Assembly (NCBI GenBank): GCA_025354065.1
Contig: JANXNM010000363.1
Location: 1 to 13,199, forward strand
Length of the DNA stretch: 13,199 bases
Origin: Synechococcales cyanobacterium 340R_concoct_173_sub
Lineage (GTDB): Bacteria; Cyanobacteriota; Cyanobacteriia; Leptolyngbyales; Leptolyngbyaceae
Reading direction: 5' to 3'
Made by a program: the position numbers and the translations under genes. This document shows, one piece after another, positions 1 to 7,424 of the stretch. Each line of letters opens with the position of its first letter. Position 1 is the first letter of the stretch. The notes under the pieces were generated by a model that worked only from the letters and a program-made list of their open reading frames with translations, was not told the DNA's origin and did no database searches.

Positions 1-280
1 TACTCACCCAAGCAGCATCAGGAGAACGGACAGCACCATTCGGCAGCCGGAAGCCTGTCGAGGAGTCAAAGACAACGCCTAGTTTAGATTGACGATTCCA
101 TAAACCAAGGTCGAGATTTATGTTTGAATTCCGTTTCCCAGATTCCCAACCTGTTGGCGGCATCAGAACAAGTTCCCCTTGCGATGTAAGTTCAAGCTGA
201 ATATCATGATTTATCTGACAAAGTTCTCGAAAATCATCATGGGTAAGCTTAGTGAGAGGGTTAAGAGTTAGAACTGTCAT
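1..280 (-). CDS. Uma2 family (DUF820) putative endonuclease, partial
   Basis: This is the N-terminal 93 codons of a protein that continues beyond the left window edge. Reading the minus strand from the ATG at 278-280 gives MTVLTLNPLTKLTHDDF, then a stretch with LVLMPPTGWESGKRN, then a segment ending NGAVRSPDAAWVS, with no stop. The MPPTG and RSPDAAWV signatures, with the Glu/Gly-rich turn between them, are typical of Uma2/DUF820 proteins. These have a PD-(D/E)XK-type nuclease fold and are hugely expanded in cyanobacteria; their cellular function is not established. A GAGG lies 3 bases before the ATG, and a TATAAT-like hexamer lies about 37 bases upstream. The last catalytic residues fall outside the window, so whether the gene is intact cannot be judged. 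The family call is strong; the nuclease role is inferred. Confidence 0.88.
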   Translation of the reverse strand, partial: MTVLTLNPLTKLTHDDFRELCQINHDIQLELTSQGELVLMPPTGWESGKRNSNINLDLGLWNRQSKLGVVFDSSTGFRLPNGAVRSPDAAWVS

Positions 281-316
281 GGGCCTCAAGGTTTAAGGTT
301 GGCCGTCACTGAGCTT

Positions 317-322
317 ATTATA
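317..322 (-). promoter_or_regulatory. Candidate -10 box for the Uma2 gene
   Basis: On the minus strand these bases read TATAAT, a perfect sigma70-type -10 hexamer, about 37 bases before the Uma2 ATG. No convincing TTGACA-like -35 lies 16-18 bases upstream (that position reads AACTGG), so this is only a candidate. Confidence 0.3.
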
Positions 323-396
323 TCGACTAGAGTTCTCTTCCAGTTGAGAATGTATAAACTCCTTTTCGTCATTACAATCAATCCAATGTTTCACTT

Positions 397-482
397 AGTG
401 ATTCGATCGTCACACAGCATTTTTTGCCGATCGCACCATATCGCACCCCATTGAGTGATTAAGTGATCCGATCGAATCACTT
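397..482. repeat. Inverted-repeat cluster of AGTGATTCGATCG units
   Basis: The 13-mer AGTGATTCGATCG at 397-409 recurs as its exact reverse complement at 469-481. A further AGTGATT lies at 454-460, directly followed by AAGTGATC at 461-468. Bases 461-482 form a 22-base palindrome (arms AAGTGAT and ATCACTT around a central CGATCG) with one mismatched pair. The cluster fills most of the non-coding stretch 281-500 and begins 19 bases past the stop codon of the leftward phosphorylase-kinase-like gene. The 461-482 hairpin could therefore end that transcript, but no T-run follows on the minus strand. It could equally be a small dispersed palindromic repeat. Confidence 0.5.
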
Positions 483-500
483 GAAATCAAACCAACTCCC

Positions 501-3500
501 CTATCCGATCGTCCCCAATTGCGTCAAATACTGCATTGCCATAGCAATTGCATTAGCGATCGCATAGGGAGAACTCCGATAAAAATCACTCCAAGCCGCT
601 GCTTTAAACTCATCATATCGATCGGTCTGCTCAGGATGTACCTTCAACCAAGCTAACCGCACCCCATGACCAATCAAAACATCTAACACAATGTATTCTT
701 GAATTTTAAAATCAGGATTCTTCTCAATAATTGCAGCCAATTCCATTAGCGCTTCAACATTCGCCGATCGGTACTCAGGACCCTGAATCTTATTCAACAA
801 ATGCTCCACCTGAAGCGCAAATGTCGTCTCACCCTTTGTCATTTCACTCAACAACAAATGACTCTCCAACCGATTACGCCGCTCCAGTTTATCCCCAATC
901 ACCAATCCCTGACAGCGCTCCAACACCAGCCAAACTCGCTCATAGAAATTATCAGGCACCGTCCCGCTTGCGCCCTGTCCTTGCCTGAAACGCGACCAAT
1001 CCTTTTCCTCTTCTTCTGTTTCTTTCTCCGGCACCACCCAATCCACCTTCGTCTGGGCTAACTTCAAATGTAACAACTCCTGCGATCGCAACATCTCATT
1101 CCCCATTTCATAGCCTTCTAATGTCGTGCGTAATCGTTCATAAATTGCGTAGGGACTCAGTTGCATCAAGGCTTCATAGGCTTCGTCTTGGGTCAAAGAC
1201 GTCGTTCCAGCTAAGTCACTTGTCAACAACAAAATCAAATAGCCAACCCGAACTGTGAGCAAATTTTTAAACAAACTCGGGTCAGACTTAATTAGCAAAC
1301 TAATGTAAACCAAAATCTCCTGACTCAATACCCGATCGCGAATGTCCTCACGACAGAAACATTGAATTTTTTCCATTAACTCCGTTAAAGACAACGGCCT
1401 TACAATTAGTGAATCTTCACTATACGATCGGCCTACTGAAATCCGCTTCTGCCGTACCAAGATATCGACTGTTGCATCCAGTAAATTTGCATCTACCTTA
1501 TCAAGCAGTCCGGCAGCCCGCCGAACAATCCCCCAATAAGGCTGTCCATTAACATCTCCACGACTTGCTTTATGATAAATCTCCTCAATTAAGCGGCCCA
1601 CCAGCACTGGCTGATCTGTTGCAATTCCCGTATCAAAGATCAATCCTTTTAGCTTCATTAACACATTCAAAATCTCAATCTGCTCATACAGATTTTTAGT
1701 TCCTATTAGTCGCTTGATTAGAGTTTTAATATTCGATTCCCGCTCAAGTCTAAATTCTTGAGAACTACTGAGAGGTTTAGTGTTCTTCGCATCAAAACTC
1801 AGGTGCTGGGTTAAATGATTTAAGTCTAAAAATTCTAGGGTTTCCAACTCCGGCAAAAAGTCCAACCGATCGCGCCCCGCCGTCAACATTAACTGATTCA
1901 AAGGCCCCACTTTCACCGGAACATCCCCGCACATTCCTTCTTGAAACTCCTGAACCATCCCCAAGAGCGCATCTTGGCCCCGATCGAGCATGTCGTGCGT
2001 AATTAAAAGCGTCATCACTGGACGACCTGACTGCCGCCAATGACGATGAATATAAGCCAGTTCACCTTTAATGTTCGACACTAAAAAGTGATAATCCAAG
2101 GTCAAATAAAACTTCTGTTCGTCCAAAAAGGCAGGCAAAAACACCATCGATCGATCGCGAATTTTATACACCTTCGAGGTCGTCAAACTTCGCATTAACC
2201 GTATCGGGCGACCCGTCAAACCCAATTTCCCGTTATGGCCCAATCGTGTATAAGCCAAAGCCAAATCCTTCGCCGGACGTACCTGAATCGGGTCTACCTG
2301 GCTTAAGGTTTGGGTTGGAATATTATAGGCCGCGAGTTTTAATTGCAATGGCTCATCTTCTGCCAATAACGCAATTTGCACAGTCGCCCGTCGCACATAG
2401 CCAACTCTCATATGGGAATTCAACGGATCTACATCCGCCACCGTCAGCAGCCCTTCATTCAACATTTGCGCCAAATAATACAAACTCTGCGCCCAAACTA
2501 AGGGTAAATTAGCGTTTGCTTCACGGGTTTGGCTTTTAGGTTCTTGTTTCTCAGCCTCGATCGCATCTTCCGGCACAAAATACACTTCTGGCAGCAACAT
2601 AATGCCATCTCGCTCGATCGCTACTGCCGCTAACTTTTCTAAATAGGATGTTGCTTGTTTACGATCGCCCCGAAAAATTCCATCTAACGCCAAATAGGTA
2701 AAGAACAGGGGCCATTCACATTCAATATGTTTAAACGCCTGCAATTCTGTCGGTTCGTAGTGCAATCGACTCGTGTCTTCTACAACTGTTTGATGTCCAT
2801 CTCTCAGAAAGCGAATACAACCATAATTGCCTTGTAAGCGATCGATAATCTTCTGTCGCGTTTGTTCAACTTGGTCAGGGTCTTCAATTGCAAAGGCCGG
2901 ATACCCAATCACACTCAACAACGCCGCATCTACTTCCTTCGAGATTGATTCACGGGGTAACAAAGACTTTAACGTCATCCGACATCGGGCAATCTCGTCC
3001 GGCAACACATGAATCACTGAATCCTGCGTCCCCCGCATCCCAAACAAATTCAACCCATTCATCGCCTCAAGTGCCGCCTTCGCCATCCCCACCGAACTCG
3101 CATTCAGCTCCACGCCCCCGTGATTAATTTTGTTTCCCCGTTCCCAAATTCCATAGTCCGGAGTCCGGTAGGCCCGACCAATGTAGTACACCAAATTTTG
3201 AACAAAATCAACTTCATCTTGAGTGAATACAATAGCCAATCCCGAAAGCGTCATCTGCGCCAACATAACCAGAAAAAGTGACGTGGCATCAATCTGCAAG
3301 TGTCCCCAGCCATCATCTGGTACCACCGTATCGCCTGTCGTGGTGCTGTATTTCGCGTGCAGTGCATCTGTTGGCGCCTGGGTGTGCTTAAATTTCTCGA
3401 CCTTGTGGGCCTGCCGCATCATCGAAAATAGCAGCCCCCTCATCAACTTCACCACCGATTGCTCTAACTCATAGAGCCTTCCTGAGGCCAAATCCGTCTT

Positions 3501-3707
3501 CCGATACGCCAGCGCCAAGCCCCACACAGCCAATATGCTATAGACGTTATCCCGAACCCAAGCATCGGTATAGTCTCCATGGGCGTTCACCGCCGTACTC
3601 GCTGGCAGCAGCCCCGTAATCGGATTTTGACGCGACAAAATTACCGTTTGAATCTCACCATAAAAGCGATCGAGACGGGATTCAAGAGTCGGCATATTAG
3701 CAACCAT
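501..3707 (-). CDS. Phosphorylase kinase alpha-like protein with GH15 glucoamylase-like domain
   Basis: A large soluble protein of 1068 residues from the ATG at 3707. A TTG at 3722 would add five residues, and another ATG lies at 3695; none has a strong ribosome binding site. Residues about 10-430 form a GH15-like (alpha/alpha)6 barrel: NPITGLLPAS, DAWVRDNVYSILAVWG (48-63), WGHLQIDATS (134-143), GIWERG (186-191) and ECEWPLFFTY. Residues about 920-1060 match the C-terminal domain of phosphorylase kinase alpha/beta (NFYERVWLVLERC, then EMTKGE and GPEYRS). From memory, animal PHKA shows the same blocks in the same order. The protein is about 150 residues shorter: the phosphorylated loop is reduced to a short acidic linker (around 895-905), and the C-terminal CaaX box is missing. 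The GH15 general acid appears as Glu189, but the usual base position in the WAQSL motif is Leu409. Databases generally label such proteins GH15. I infer a regulatory, sugar-binding role; no kinase partner is encoded here. Confidence 0.85.
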   Translation of the reverse strand: MVANMPTLESRLDRFYGEIQTVILSRQNPITGLLPASTAVNAHGDYTDAWVRDNVYSILAVWGLALAYRKTDLASGRLYELEQSVVKLMRGLLFSMMRQAHKVEKFKHTQAPTDALHAKYSTTTGDTVVPDDGWGHLQIDATSLFLVMLAQMTLSGLAIVFTQDEVDFVQNLVYYIGRAYRTPDYGIWERGNKINHGGVELNASSVGMAKAALEAMNGLNLFGMRGTQDSVIHVLPDEIARCRMTLKSLLPRESISKEVDAALLSVIGYPAFAIEDPDQVEQTRQKIIDRLQGNYGCIRFLRDGHQTVVEDTSRLHYEPTELQAFKHIECEWPLFFTYLALDGIFRGDRKQATSYLEKLAAVAIERDGIMLLPEVYFVPEDAIEAEKQEPKSQTREANANLPLVWAQSLYYLAQMLNEGLLTVADVDPLNSHMRVGYVRRATVQIALLAEDEPLQLKLAAYNIPTQTLSQVDPIQVRPAKDLALAYTRLGHNGKLGLTGRPIRLMRSLTTSKVYKIRDRSMVFLPAFLDEQKFYLTLDYHFLVSNIKGELAYIHRHWRQSGRPVMTLLITHDMLDRGQDALLGMVQEFQEGMCGDVPVKVGPLNQLMLTAGRDRLDFLPELETLEFLDLNHLTQHLSFDAKNTKPLSSSQEFRLERESNIKTLIKRLIGTKNLYEQIEILNVLMKLKGLIFDTGIATDQPVLVGRLIEEIYHKASRGDVNGQPYWGIVRRAAGLLDKVDANLLDATVDILVRQKRISVGRSYSEDSLIVRPLSLTELMEKIQCFCREDIRDRVLSQEILVYISLLIKSDPSLFKNLLTVRVGYLILLLTSDLAGTTSLTQDEAYEALMQLSPYAIYERLRTTLEGYEMGNEMLRSQELLHLKLAQTKVDWVVPEKETEEEEKDWSRFRQGQGASGTVPDNFYERVWLVLERCQGLVIGDKLERRNRLESHLLLSEMTKGETTFALQVEHLLNKIQGPEYRSANVEALMELAAIIEKNPDFKIQEYIVLDVLIGHGVRLAWLKVHPEQTDRYDEFKAAAWSDFYRSSPYAIANAIAMAMQYLTQLGTIG

Positions 3708-3808
3708 AGGGTTCAAGTTCAAGGTAGTACGGATTGAGAAGATTTTATCCTAACCCGAATCCAAAACTAGACTTGTTCACTGTAATAGCTTCTTGAGTAA
3801 TCCCACTA

Positions 3809-4546
3809 TCAAGATCCAGCGATCGCCGCGCCCCAAAACAACCCATCTACCAACAACGTACTCAAAATCGCCCCGCCACAAGCCCACGATGCCAACGATC
3901 GTCGTCGCACACTATAAATCCCAACAGCGATCAGCAACGACAATAAGACTGCCGCCGATGAGTATCCCAGCGGTGTATTCATCAATTTCAGCGCCTGAGC
4001 AAACTCAAACTCCGCCATTGTCGGATCCAGCATTACTCGTCGCCAAACGCCCGTTAGATCCAACAAATGCAAGTAGACATCCGTCACGACGGTGCCAAAC
4101 AATGAACCCAAATAAAACAAAACCCCAATCCGACACCAGCCTTTTCGTAAGGCCAAAATCGCAAAGGGCAACCCCAACGCTTCAACAGGCAAATGCCACA
4201 GCGGTTCAGTTCTCAACCAACCCCAGTACAACGATCCCGATAGCCAAGTCCAAGAAAACCCTGCAACGAGTTCACCCCAAACCCGAGTTGCCGATCGCTG
4301 CGACAGATATACACTCAACCAAACCCAAACAATAGTTCCAACCAACGACACAACGGGCAACGATCGCACTAGGGGAGCCTGAACAAACACAGGAGCCGAT
4401 ACCAAAAATGCCGAAGCCACCAGCACCGACCAGCGCACACTACGTCCATCACCCAATAAATAATCCCAGTTGCCCGTTACCACACTGCTACTGCGATCGC
4501 CCATCCTAAATTCGTCAGATAGCCGCGTAGTAGCCACCTCTCTCAT
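3809..4546 (-). CDS. DUF3120 family multi-pass membrane protein
   Basis: An uncharacterised protein of 245 residues from the ATG at 4546. The frame stays open to a TTG at 4585 (258 residues), and an ATG at 4504 would give 231. No start has a good Shine-Dalgarno, so the N-terminus is uncertain. The first 37 residues are polar, followed by about six or seven hydrophobic segments (roughly 40-58, 65-82, 94-112, 117-134, 139-157, 194-212, 221-241). The blocks SAPVFVQAPLVR (50-61), WLSGSLYWGWLRTEPLWHLPVEALGLP and YLGSLFGTVVTDVYLHLLDL are what I recall of DUF3120, a family largely restricted to cyanobacteria and relatives. Its function is unknown. It is divergent from uppP and lies about 100 bases downstream of the phosphorylase-kinase-like gene on the same strand, so the two could be transcribed independently. 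A role in membrane or photosynthetic assembly would be a guess. Confidence 0.78.
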   Translation of the reverse strand: MREVATTRLSDEFRMGDRSSSVVTGNWDYLLGDGRSVRWSVLVASAFLVSAPVFVQAPLVRSLPVVSLVGTIVWVWLSVYLSQRSATRVWGELVAGFSWTWLSGSLYWGWLRTEPLWHLPVEALGLPFAILALRKGWCRIGVLFYLGSLFGTVVTDVYLHLLDLTGVWRRVMLDPTMAEFEFAQALKLMNTPLGYSSAAVLLSLLIAVGIYSVRRRSLASWACGGAILSTLLVDGLFWGAAIAGS

Positions 4547-4614
4547 GGGCGCAAACGTTGATGGGGAAACAGAGGAAGTAACCAAGGGATTGCTCTTGAT
4601 AAAGTTCTTACTGC

Positions 4615-4634
4615 GTTAATTTAATATAATTAAC
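4615..4634. promoter_or_regulatory. AT-rich palindrome between DUF3120 gene and uppP
   Basis: GTTAATT (4615-4621) and AATTAAC (4628-4634) are perfect inverted arms around TAATAT. The palindrome contains TATAAT on the plus strand at 4625-4630 and TATATT on the minus strand. It is followed by CGTTACTTAAC, a partial further repeat. Placed about 70 bases before the DUF3120 start and about 145 bases before uppP, it could be an operator or overlapping -10 elements for both genes. No -35 of good quality accompanies it. Confidence 0.35.
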
Positions 4635-4779
4635 GTTACTTAACAATAGCATACACAAAAGCTATCGAGACCATCCGATCGCATCCCAAAATCCTGCTTA
4701 AGTACAAGCCTGCCCACTCATGATCTGCCACAATACGCAGGTATAGATTCTACAAATTCCATCGAGAGACTGATTTAAT

Positions 4780-5634
4780 ATGATGCCCGACCTAATCCTG
4801 ACCGCTGAGCCTAATTTATTTTTCCAAGTCTTCCAAGGACTCGTCATGGGCTTGATTCAGGGTATTACTGAATTTCTCCCTATCAGCAGCACTGCCCACT
4901 TGATAATTTTTCGTGATTTGCTGCATTGGGAAGCGAGTGGTGGCTGGTCTAAGGCCAGTATAGATGCTATTCAATTCGGCAGCGTCATCGCCGTGCTCAT
5001 TTACTTTTGGAAAGACTTCACCTTTATTATCAGTGGAGCTTGGAGCGCCTTCCAGCAGAAAAATTGGCATCGCGAAGAATGGCGGATTTTCATTGGTATC
5101 GTCATCGGCACAATCCCAGCATTGGCGGGTGGTCTGCTACTTAAAAAGTTGGGAATTAAGCTCGAAAGTCCGCTGCTGATCGCTACTATGTCTATTGTAA
5201 TGGCACTTCTTCTGGGACTTGCTGAAAAAATCGGCACCCGTAAGCGTAACTTCCATCAACTCCGAAGCAGCGACGGTATGCTCGTCGGATTGGGGCAAAT
5301 GATCGCACTCCTTCCCGGTGCATCGCGATCGGGTTCGACGCTTACAACCGGATTGCTTTTGGGCCTCGATCGTGAAACCGCTGCTCGCTTCTCGTTTCTA
5401 TTAGGCTTCCCAACTTTGACAATAGCCACTCTTGCTCAAGCCAAAGATGTAATTGGTGAATCCAGTATGATCATCCCATTGATCATTGGCATGATTTCAA
5501 GTTTAGTATTCTCACTCCTATCAATTAAATGGTTACTTAATTTCCTTAAAAACCAATCCGCTTGGATCTTCGTTTGGTATCGACTAGGTTTTGCGGCGTT
5601 TCTTTTGGCTGCCATCTCTCAAAAATGGCTCTAG
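4780..5634 (+). CDS. uppP: Undecaprenyl-diphosphatase UppP (BacA family)
   Basis: An integral membrane enzyme of 284 residues that hydrolyses undecaprenyl diphosphate to the monophosphate, recycling the lipid carrier for peptidoglycan and surface polysaccharide; overexpression gives bacitracin resistance in other bacteria. Both active-site motifs are intact: QGITEFLPISSTAHL at residues 27-41 (Glu31, Ser36/37, His40) and PGASRSGSTLTTG at 179-191 (Arg183). A third family block, QFGSVIAVLIYFW, is at 65-77. Multiple hydrophobic helices span the rest, and the length is normal for the family. ATG is doubled at 4780 and 4783; GAGAGAC lies 9 bases before the first, supporting that start. The gene stands alone on the plus strand, divergent from the DUF3120 gene and 154 bases before crtL, so it probably has its own promoter. 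The assignment is secure. Confidence 0.96.
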   Translation: MMPDLILTAEPNLFFQVFQGLVMGLIQGITEFLPISSTAHLIIFRDLLHWEASGGWSKASIDAIQFGSVIAVLIYFWKDFTFIISGAWSAFQQKNWHREEWRIFIGIVIGTIPALAGGLLLKKLGIKLESPLLIATMSIVMALLLGLAEKIGTRKRNFHQLRSSDGMLVGLGQMIALLPGASRSGSTLTTGLLLGLDRETAARFSFLLGFPTLTIATLAQAKDVIGESSMIIPLIIGMISSLVFSLLSIKWLLNFLKNQSAWIFVWYRLGFAAFLLAAISQKWL

Positions 5635-5774
5635 GGGATGAGTTTATTAAAGATTGGTTTTTGAAGTGCAGTTTGAGATTTTATGAACTGTAGTATGACC
5701 ACCATACACAAGGGCTTAACCCGATCGGAATAGGTGGCATTTTATGGGATAATTTATTGAGATGTAGGCTGCAT

Positions 5775-5780
5775 GGGGGA
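5775..5780 (+). promoter_or_regulatory. Ribosome binding site that fixes the GTG start of crtL
   Basis: GGGGGA ends 8 bases before the GTG at 5789. An in-frame TAG at 5765-5767 and the absence of another start codon before the FAD-binding motif leave GTG as the only plausible start. The nearby ATG at 5773 is in a different frame. Confidence 0.6.
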
Positions 5781-5788
5781 ATCCGAGC

Positions 5789-7045
5789 GTGTTAGATGCA
5801 AACGATGCAAGGGTTTTCGATGCGTTGGTCATCGGAGCCGGACCCGCCGGGACAATTATTGCATCGGCATTAGCAGAGCAAGGATTAAAAGTCCAAGGGT
5901 TAACTGCAACACCCCTCAATACCATTTGGCCCAATACCTATGGAATTTGGCGTGATGAATTAGAATTACTGGGTCTGACGCACTTATTAGGGCATTCCTG
6001 GACTGATTGTGTGTCCTATTTCTCAAAGGGTAAAGTTAAGCATGAGCGAACCTATAGCTTTTTTGACAAGACAAAATTTCAACAGCATTTTTTAGATATC
6101 TGTGAAAAATTCGGTGTTTCTTGGGTCAAAGGCAATGCCAAATTAATTGAACATCAAGCCACGCATTCCAGCGTCACTCTTACCTCTGGAGATATTTTAC
6201 AGGCCCGGATTGTCGTGGATGCCAGTGGCCACAAACCTGTTTTTATTAAACGCAAAGGTGACCCTACGATCGCCTATCAAGCCGCCTATGGCATTATGGG
6301 ACGGTTCAGTTCGCCGCCCGTCCATGACAATCAAATGGTGTTGATGGACTTTAGAAGCGATCATCTTTCAGAAACCGATCGCCAACAGAATTCGCCAACA
6401 TTTCTGTATGCCATGGGATTTGGCGATGGCCTTTATTTCGTTGAAGAAACATCATTATCATCAGCTCCAGCGATCGGGTTTGATCTACTAGAACGGAGGT
6501 TGCGAAGTCGGCTTAAATCACGAGGAATTGAAGTCCTAGAAGAACACTATATTGAACGCTGTTTGTTTCCAATGAATTTGCCAATGCCAAGTTTTGACCA
6601 ACCGATCGTAGCCTTTGGGGGCGCGGCCAGTATGGTTCATCCAGCCTCCGGGTATTCTATTGGGGCACAATTGCGACGAGCACCGGACTTAGCGATCGCC
6701 ATTGCTGCTGCAATTCAAGCGGAAACAGCATCTCCCTATGAAATTGCTCAGGCCGGATGGAAGGGGCTTTGGCCAGACGATTGTTTACGAAAATATTATC
6801 TTTATCGGTTTGGATTAGAAAAGTTAATGCGGTTTGATGAAGCACAACTCAATCATTTTTTTGAGACATTCTTTGCCTTGAAAACCCCGCAGTGGTCAGG
6901 ATTTCTATCTGATAGATTAACAACTATAGAATTGATTGGTGCAATGCTCAATCTCTTTGCAAAATCCCCTAATGACGTACGATGGGGATTGATGCAATTT
7001 CTGGGCACCGAAGGCTCACTTTTTTGGGAATTCTTAAAAGTTTGA
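5789..7045 (+). CDS. crtL: Lycopene cyclase, CrtL type (probably beta)
   Basis: A carotenoid enzyme of 418 residues that cyclises the ends of lycopene, a redox-neutral reaction needing reduced flavin, to give beta-carotene or related products at the membrane. The N-terminus has a dinucleotide-binding motif, VIGAGPAGTIIA (14-25). CrtL/plant-LcyB landmarks follow in order: NTYGIWRDELE (49-59), VDASGH (143-148), YQAAYGI (163-169), MVLMDFR (183-189), PTFLYAM (203-209), the catalytic FxEET motif as FVEET (217-221), and FGGAASMVHPASGYSIGAQL (276-295). The C-terminal YLYRFGLEKLMRFDE is also typical. Length fits CrtL (about 410) rather than the CruA/CruP types. Translation starts at GTG. The small gene at 7093 follows after 47 bases. 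Beta versus epsilon specificity cannot be told by eye; beta is the default for a single copy. Confidence 0.92.
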   Translation: MLDANDARVFDALVIGAGPAGTIIASALAEQGLKVQGLTATPLNTIWPNTYGIWRDELELLGLTHLLGHSWTDCVSYFSKGKVKHERTYSFFDKTKFQQHFLDICEKFGVSWVKGNAKLIEHQATHSSVTLTSGDILQARIVVDASGHKPVFIKRKGDPTIAYQAAYGIMGRFSSPPVHDNQMVLMDFRSDHLSETDRQQNSPTFLYAMGFGDGLYFVEETSLSSAPAIGFDLLERRLRSRLKSRGIEVLEEHYIERCLFPMNLPMPSFDQPIVAFGGAASMVHPASGYSIGAQLRRAPDLAIAIAAAIQAETASPYEIAQAGWKGLWPDDCLRKYYLYRFGLEKLMRFDEAQLNHFFETFFALKTPQWSGFLSDRLTTIELIGAMLNLFAKSPNDVRWGLMQFLGTEGSLFWEFLKV

Positions 7046-7092
7046 ATATTGCTCAATCCTGATAAAAATTATTTAATAATCAGAGGAACATC

Positions 7093-7419
7093 ATGTCAAA
7101 TCAAACAGAAGTTTCGGCAACTATTACAAATTATCTACACACCATTTATGAAGCGATCGCATCAGGAGATTACGATCGTTTTCTTTCCGTCGGCAATGAA
7201 GCCTATGTCGAAGGCATCACCCAGGAGCAGTTTGAAAACGTCAGCCAGCAACTGGCTCCGCGCATGGCCGCTGGCTATGACACAGTTTACCTTGGTCAAC
7301 TCAGACAAGCTCACTATCAAATTTATCTATGGAAATTCAGTTTTGAGGATGACGGTGATGAATATGTCATACGAATGACCATGGATAACGATCGGGTTGC
7401 TGGAATATTGATTACATAA
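7093..7419 (+). CDS. Small conserved-looking hypothetical protein, possible NTF2-like fold
   Basis: A 108-residue soluble protein of no family I can name. It has no signal peptide, no hydrophobic segment and no cysteine. The N-terminus is helical in character (ITNYLHTIYEAIASGDYDRFLSV), followed by a Gln/Glu-rich helix and then alternating strand-like segments (AHYQIYLWKFSF, DEYVIRMTMDNDRVAGILIT). This helix-then-sheet pattern, with a short-protein length and a GDYDRF turn, resembles NTF2/cystatin-like small proteins, but that is only an inference. AGAGGA lies about 6 bases before the ATG, a good ribosome binding site. The gene sits 47 bases after crtL and only 5 bases before the decarboxylase start, which suggests co-transcription and possibly translational coupling with the latter. 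It contains a HIP1 site at 7153, like its neighbours, so there is no sign of recent transfer. Confidence 0.85.
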   Translation: MSNQTEVSATITNYLHTIYEAIASGDYDRFLSVGNEAYVEGITQEQFENVSQQLAPRMAAGYDTVYLGQLRQAHYQIYLWKFSFEDDGDEYVIRMTMDNDRVAGILIT

Positions 7420-7424
7420 CACCC

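Noticed and set aside
731..3474. Several plus-strand open frames of 60-90 codons opposite the phosphorylase-kinase-like gene
   Set aside because: They are antisense to a long, clearly homologous coding region, have low-complexity Pro/Ser/His-rich translations typical of shadow frames, and lack ribosome binding sites.
3793..4335. 180-codon plus-strand open frame opposite the DUF3120 gene
   Set aside because: Its Pro/Thr/Lys-rich, domainless translation is what an antisense reading of a membrane protein gives. The minus-strand frame has conserved family blocks and membrane helices.
5690..5707. Possible NtcA site (GTA-N8-TAC) before crtL
   Set aside because: The GTA and TAC triplets here are separated by 9 or 12 bases, not 8, so the consensus spacing is not met; it is only a 5-pair hairpin GTATG/CATAC.
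7049..7378. 109-codon open frame starting just after crtL, overlapping the small gene
   Set aside because: It overlaps the 7093-7419 gene in another frame; only the latter has a good ribosome binding site (AGAGGA) and a balanced protein-like composition.
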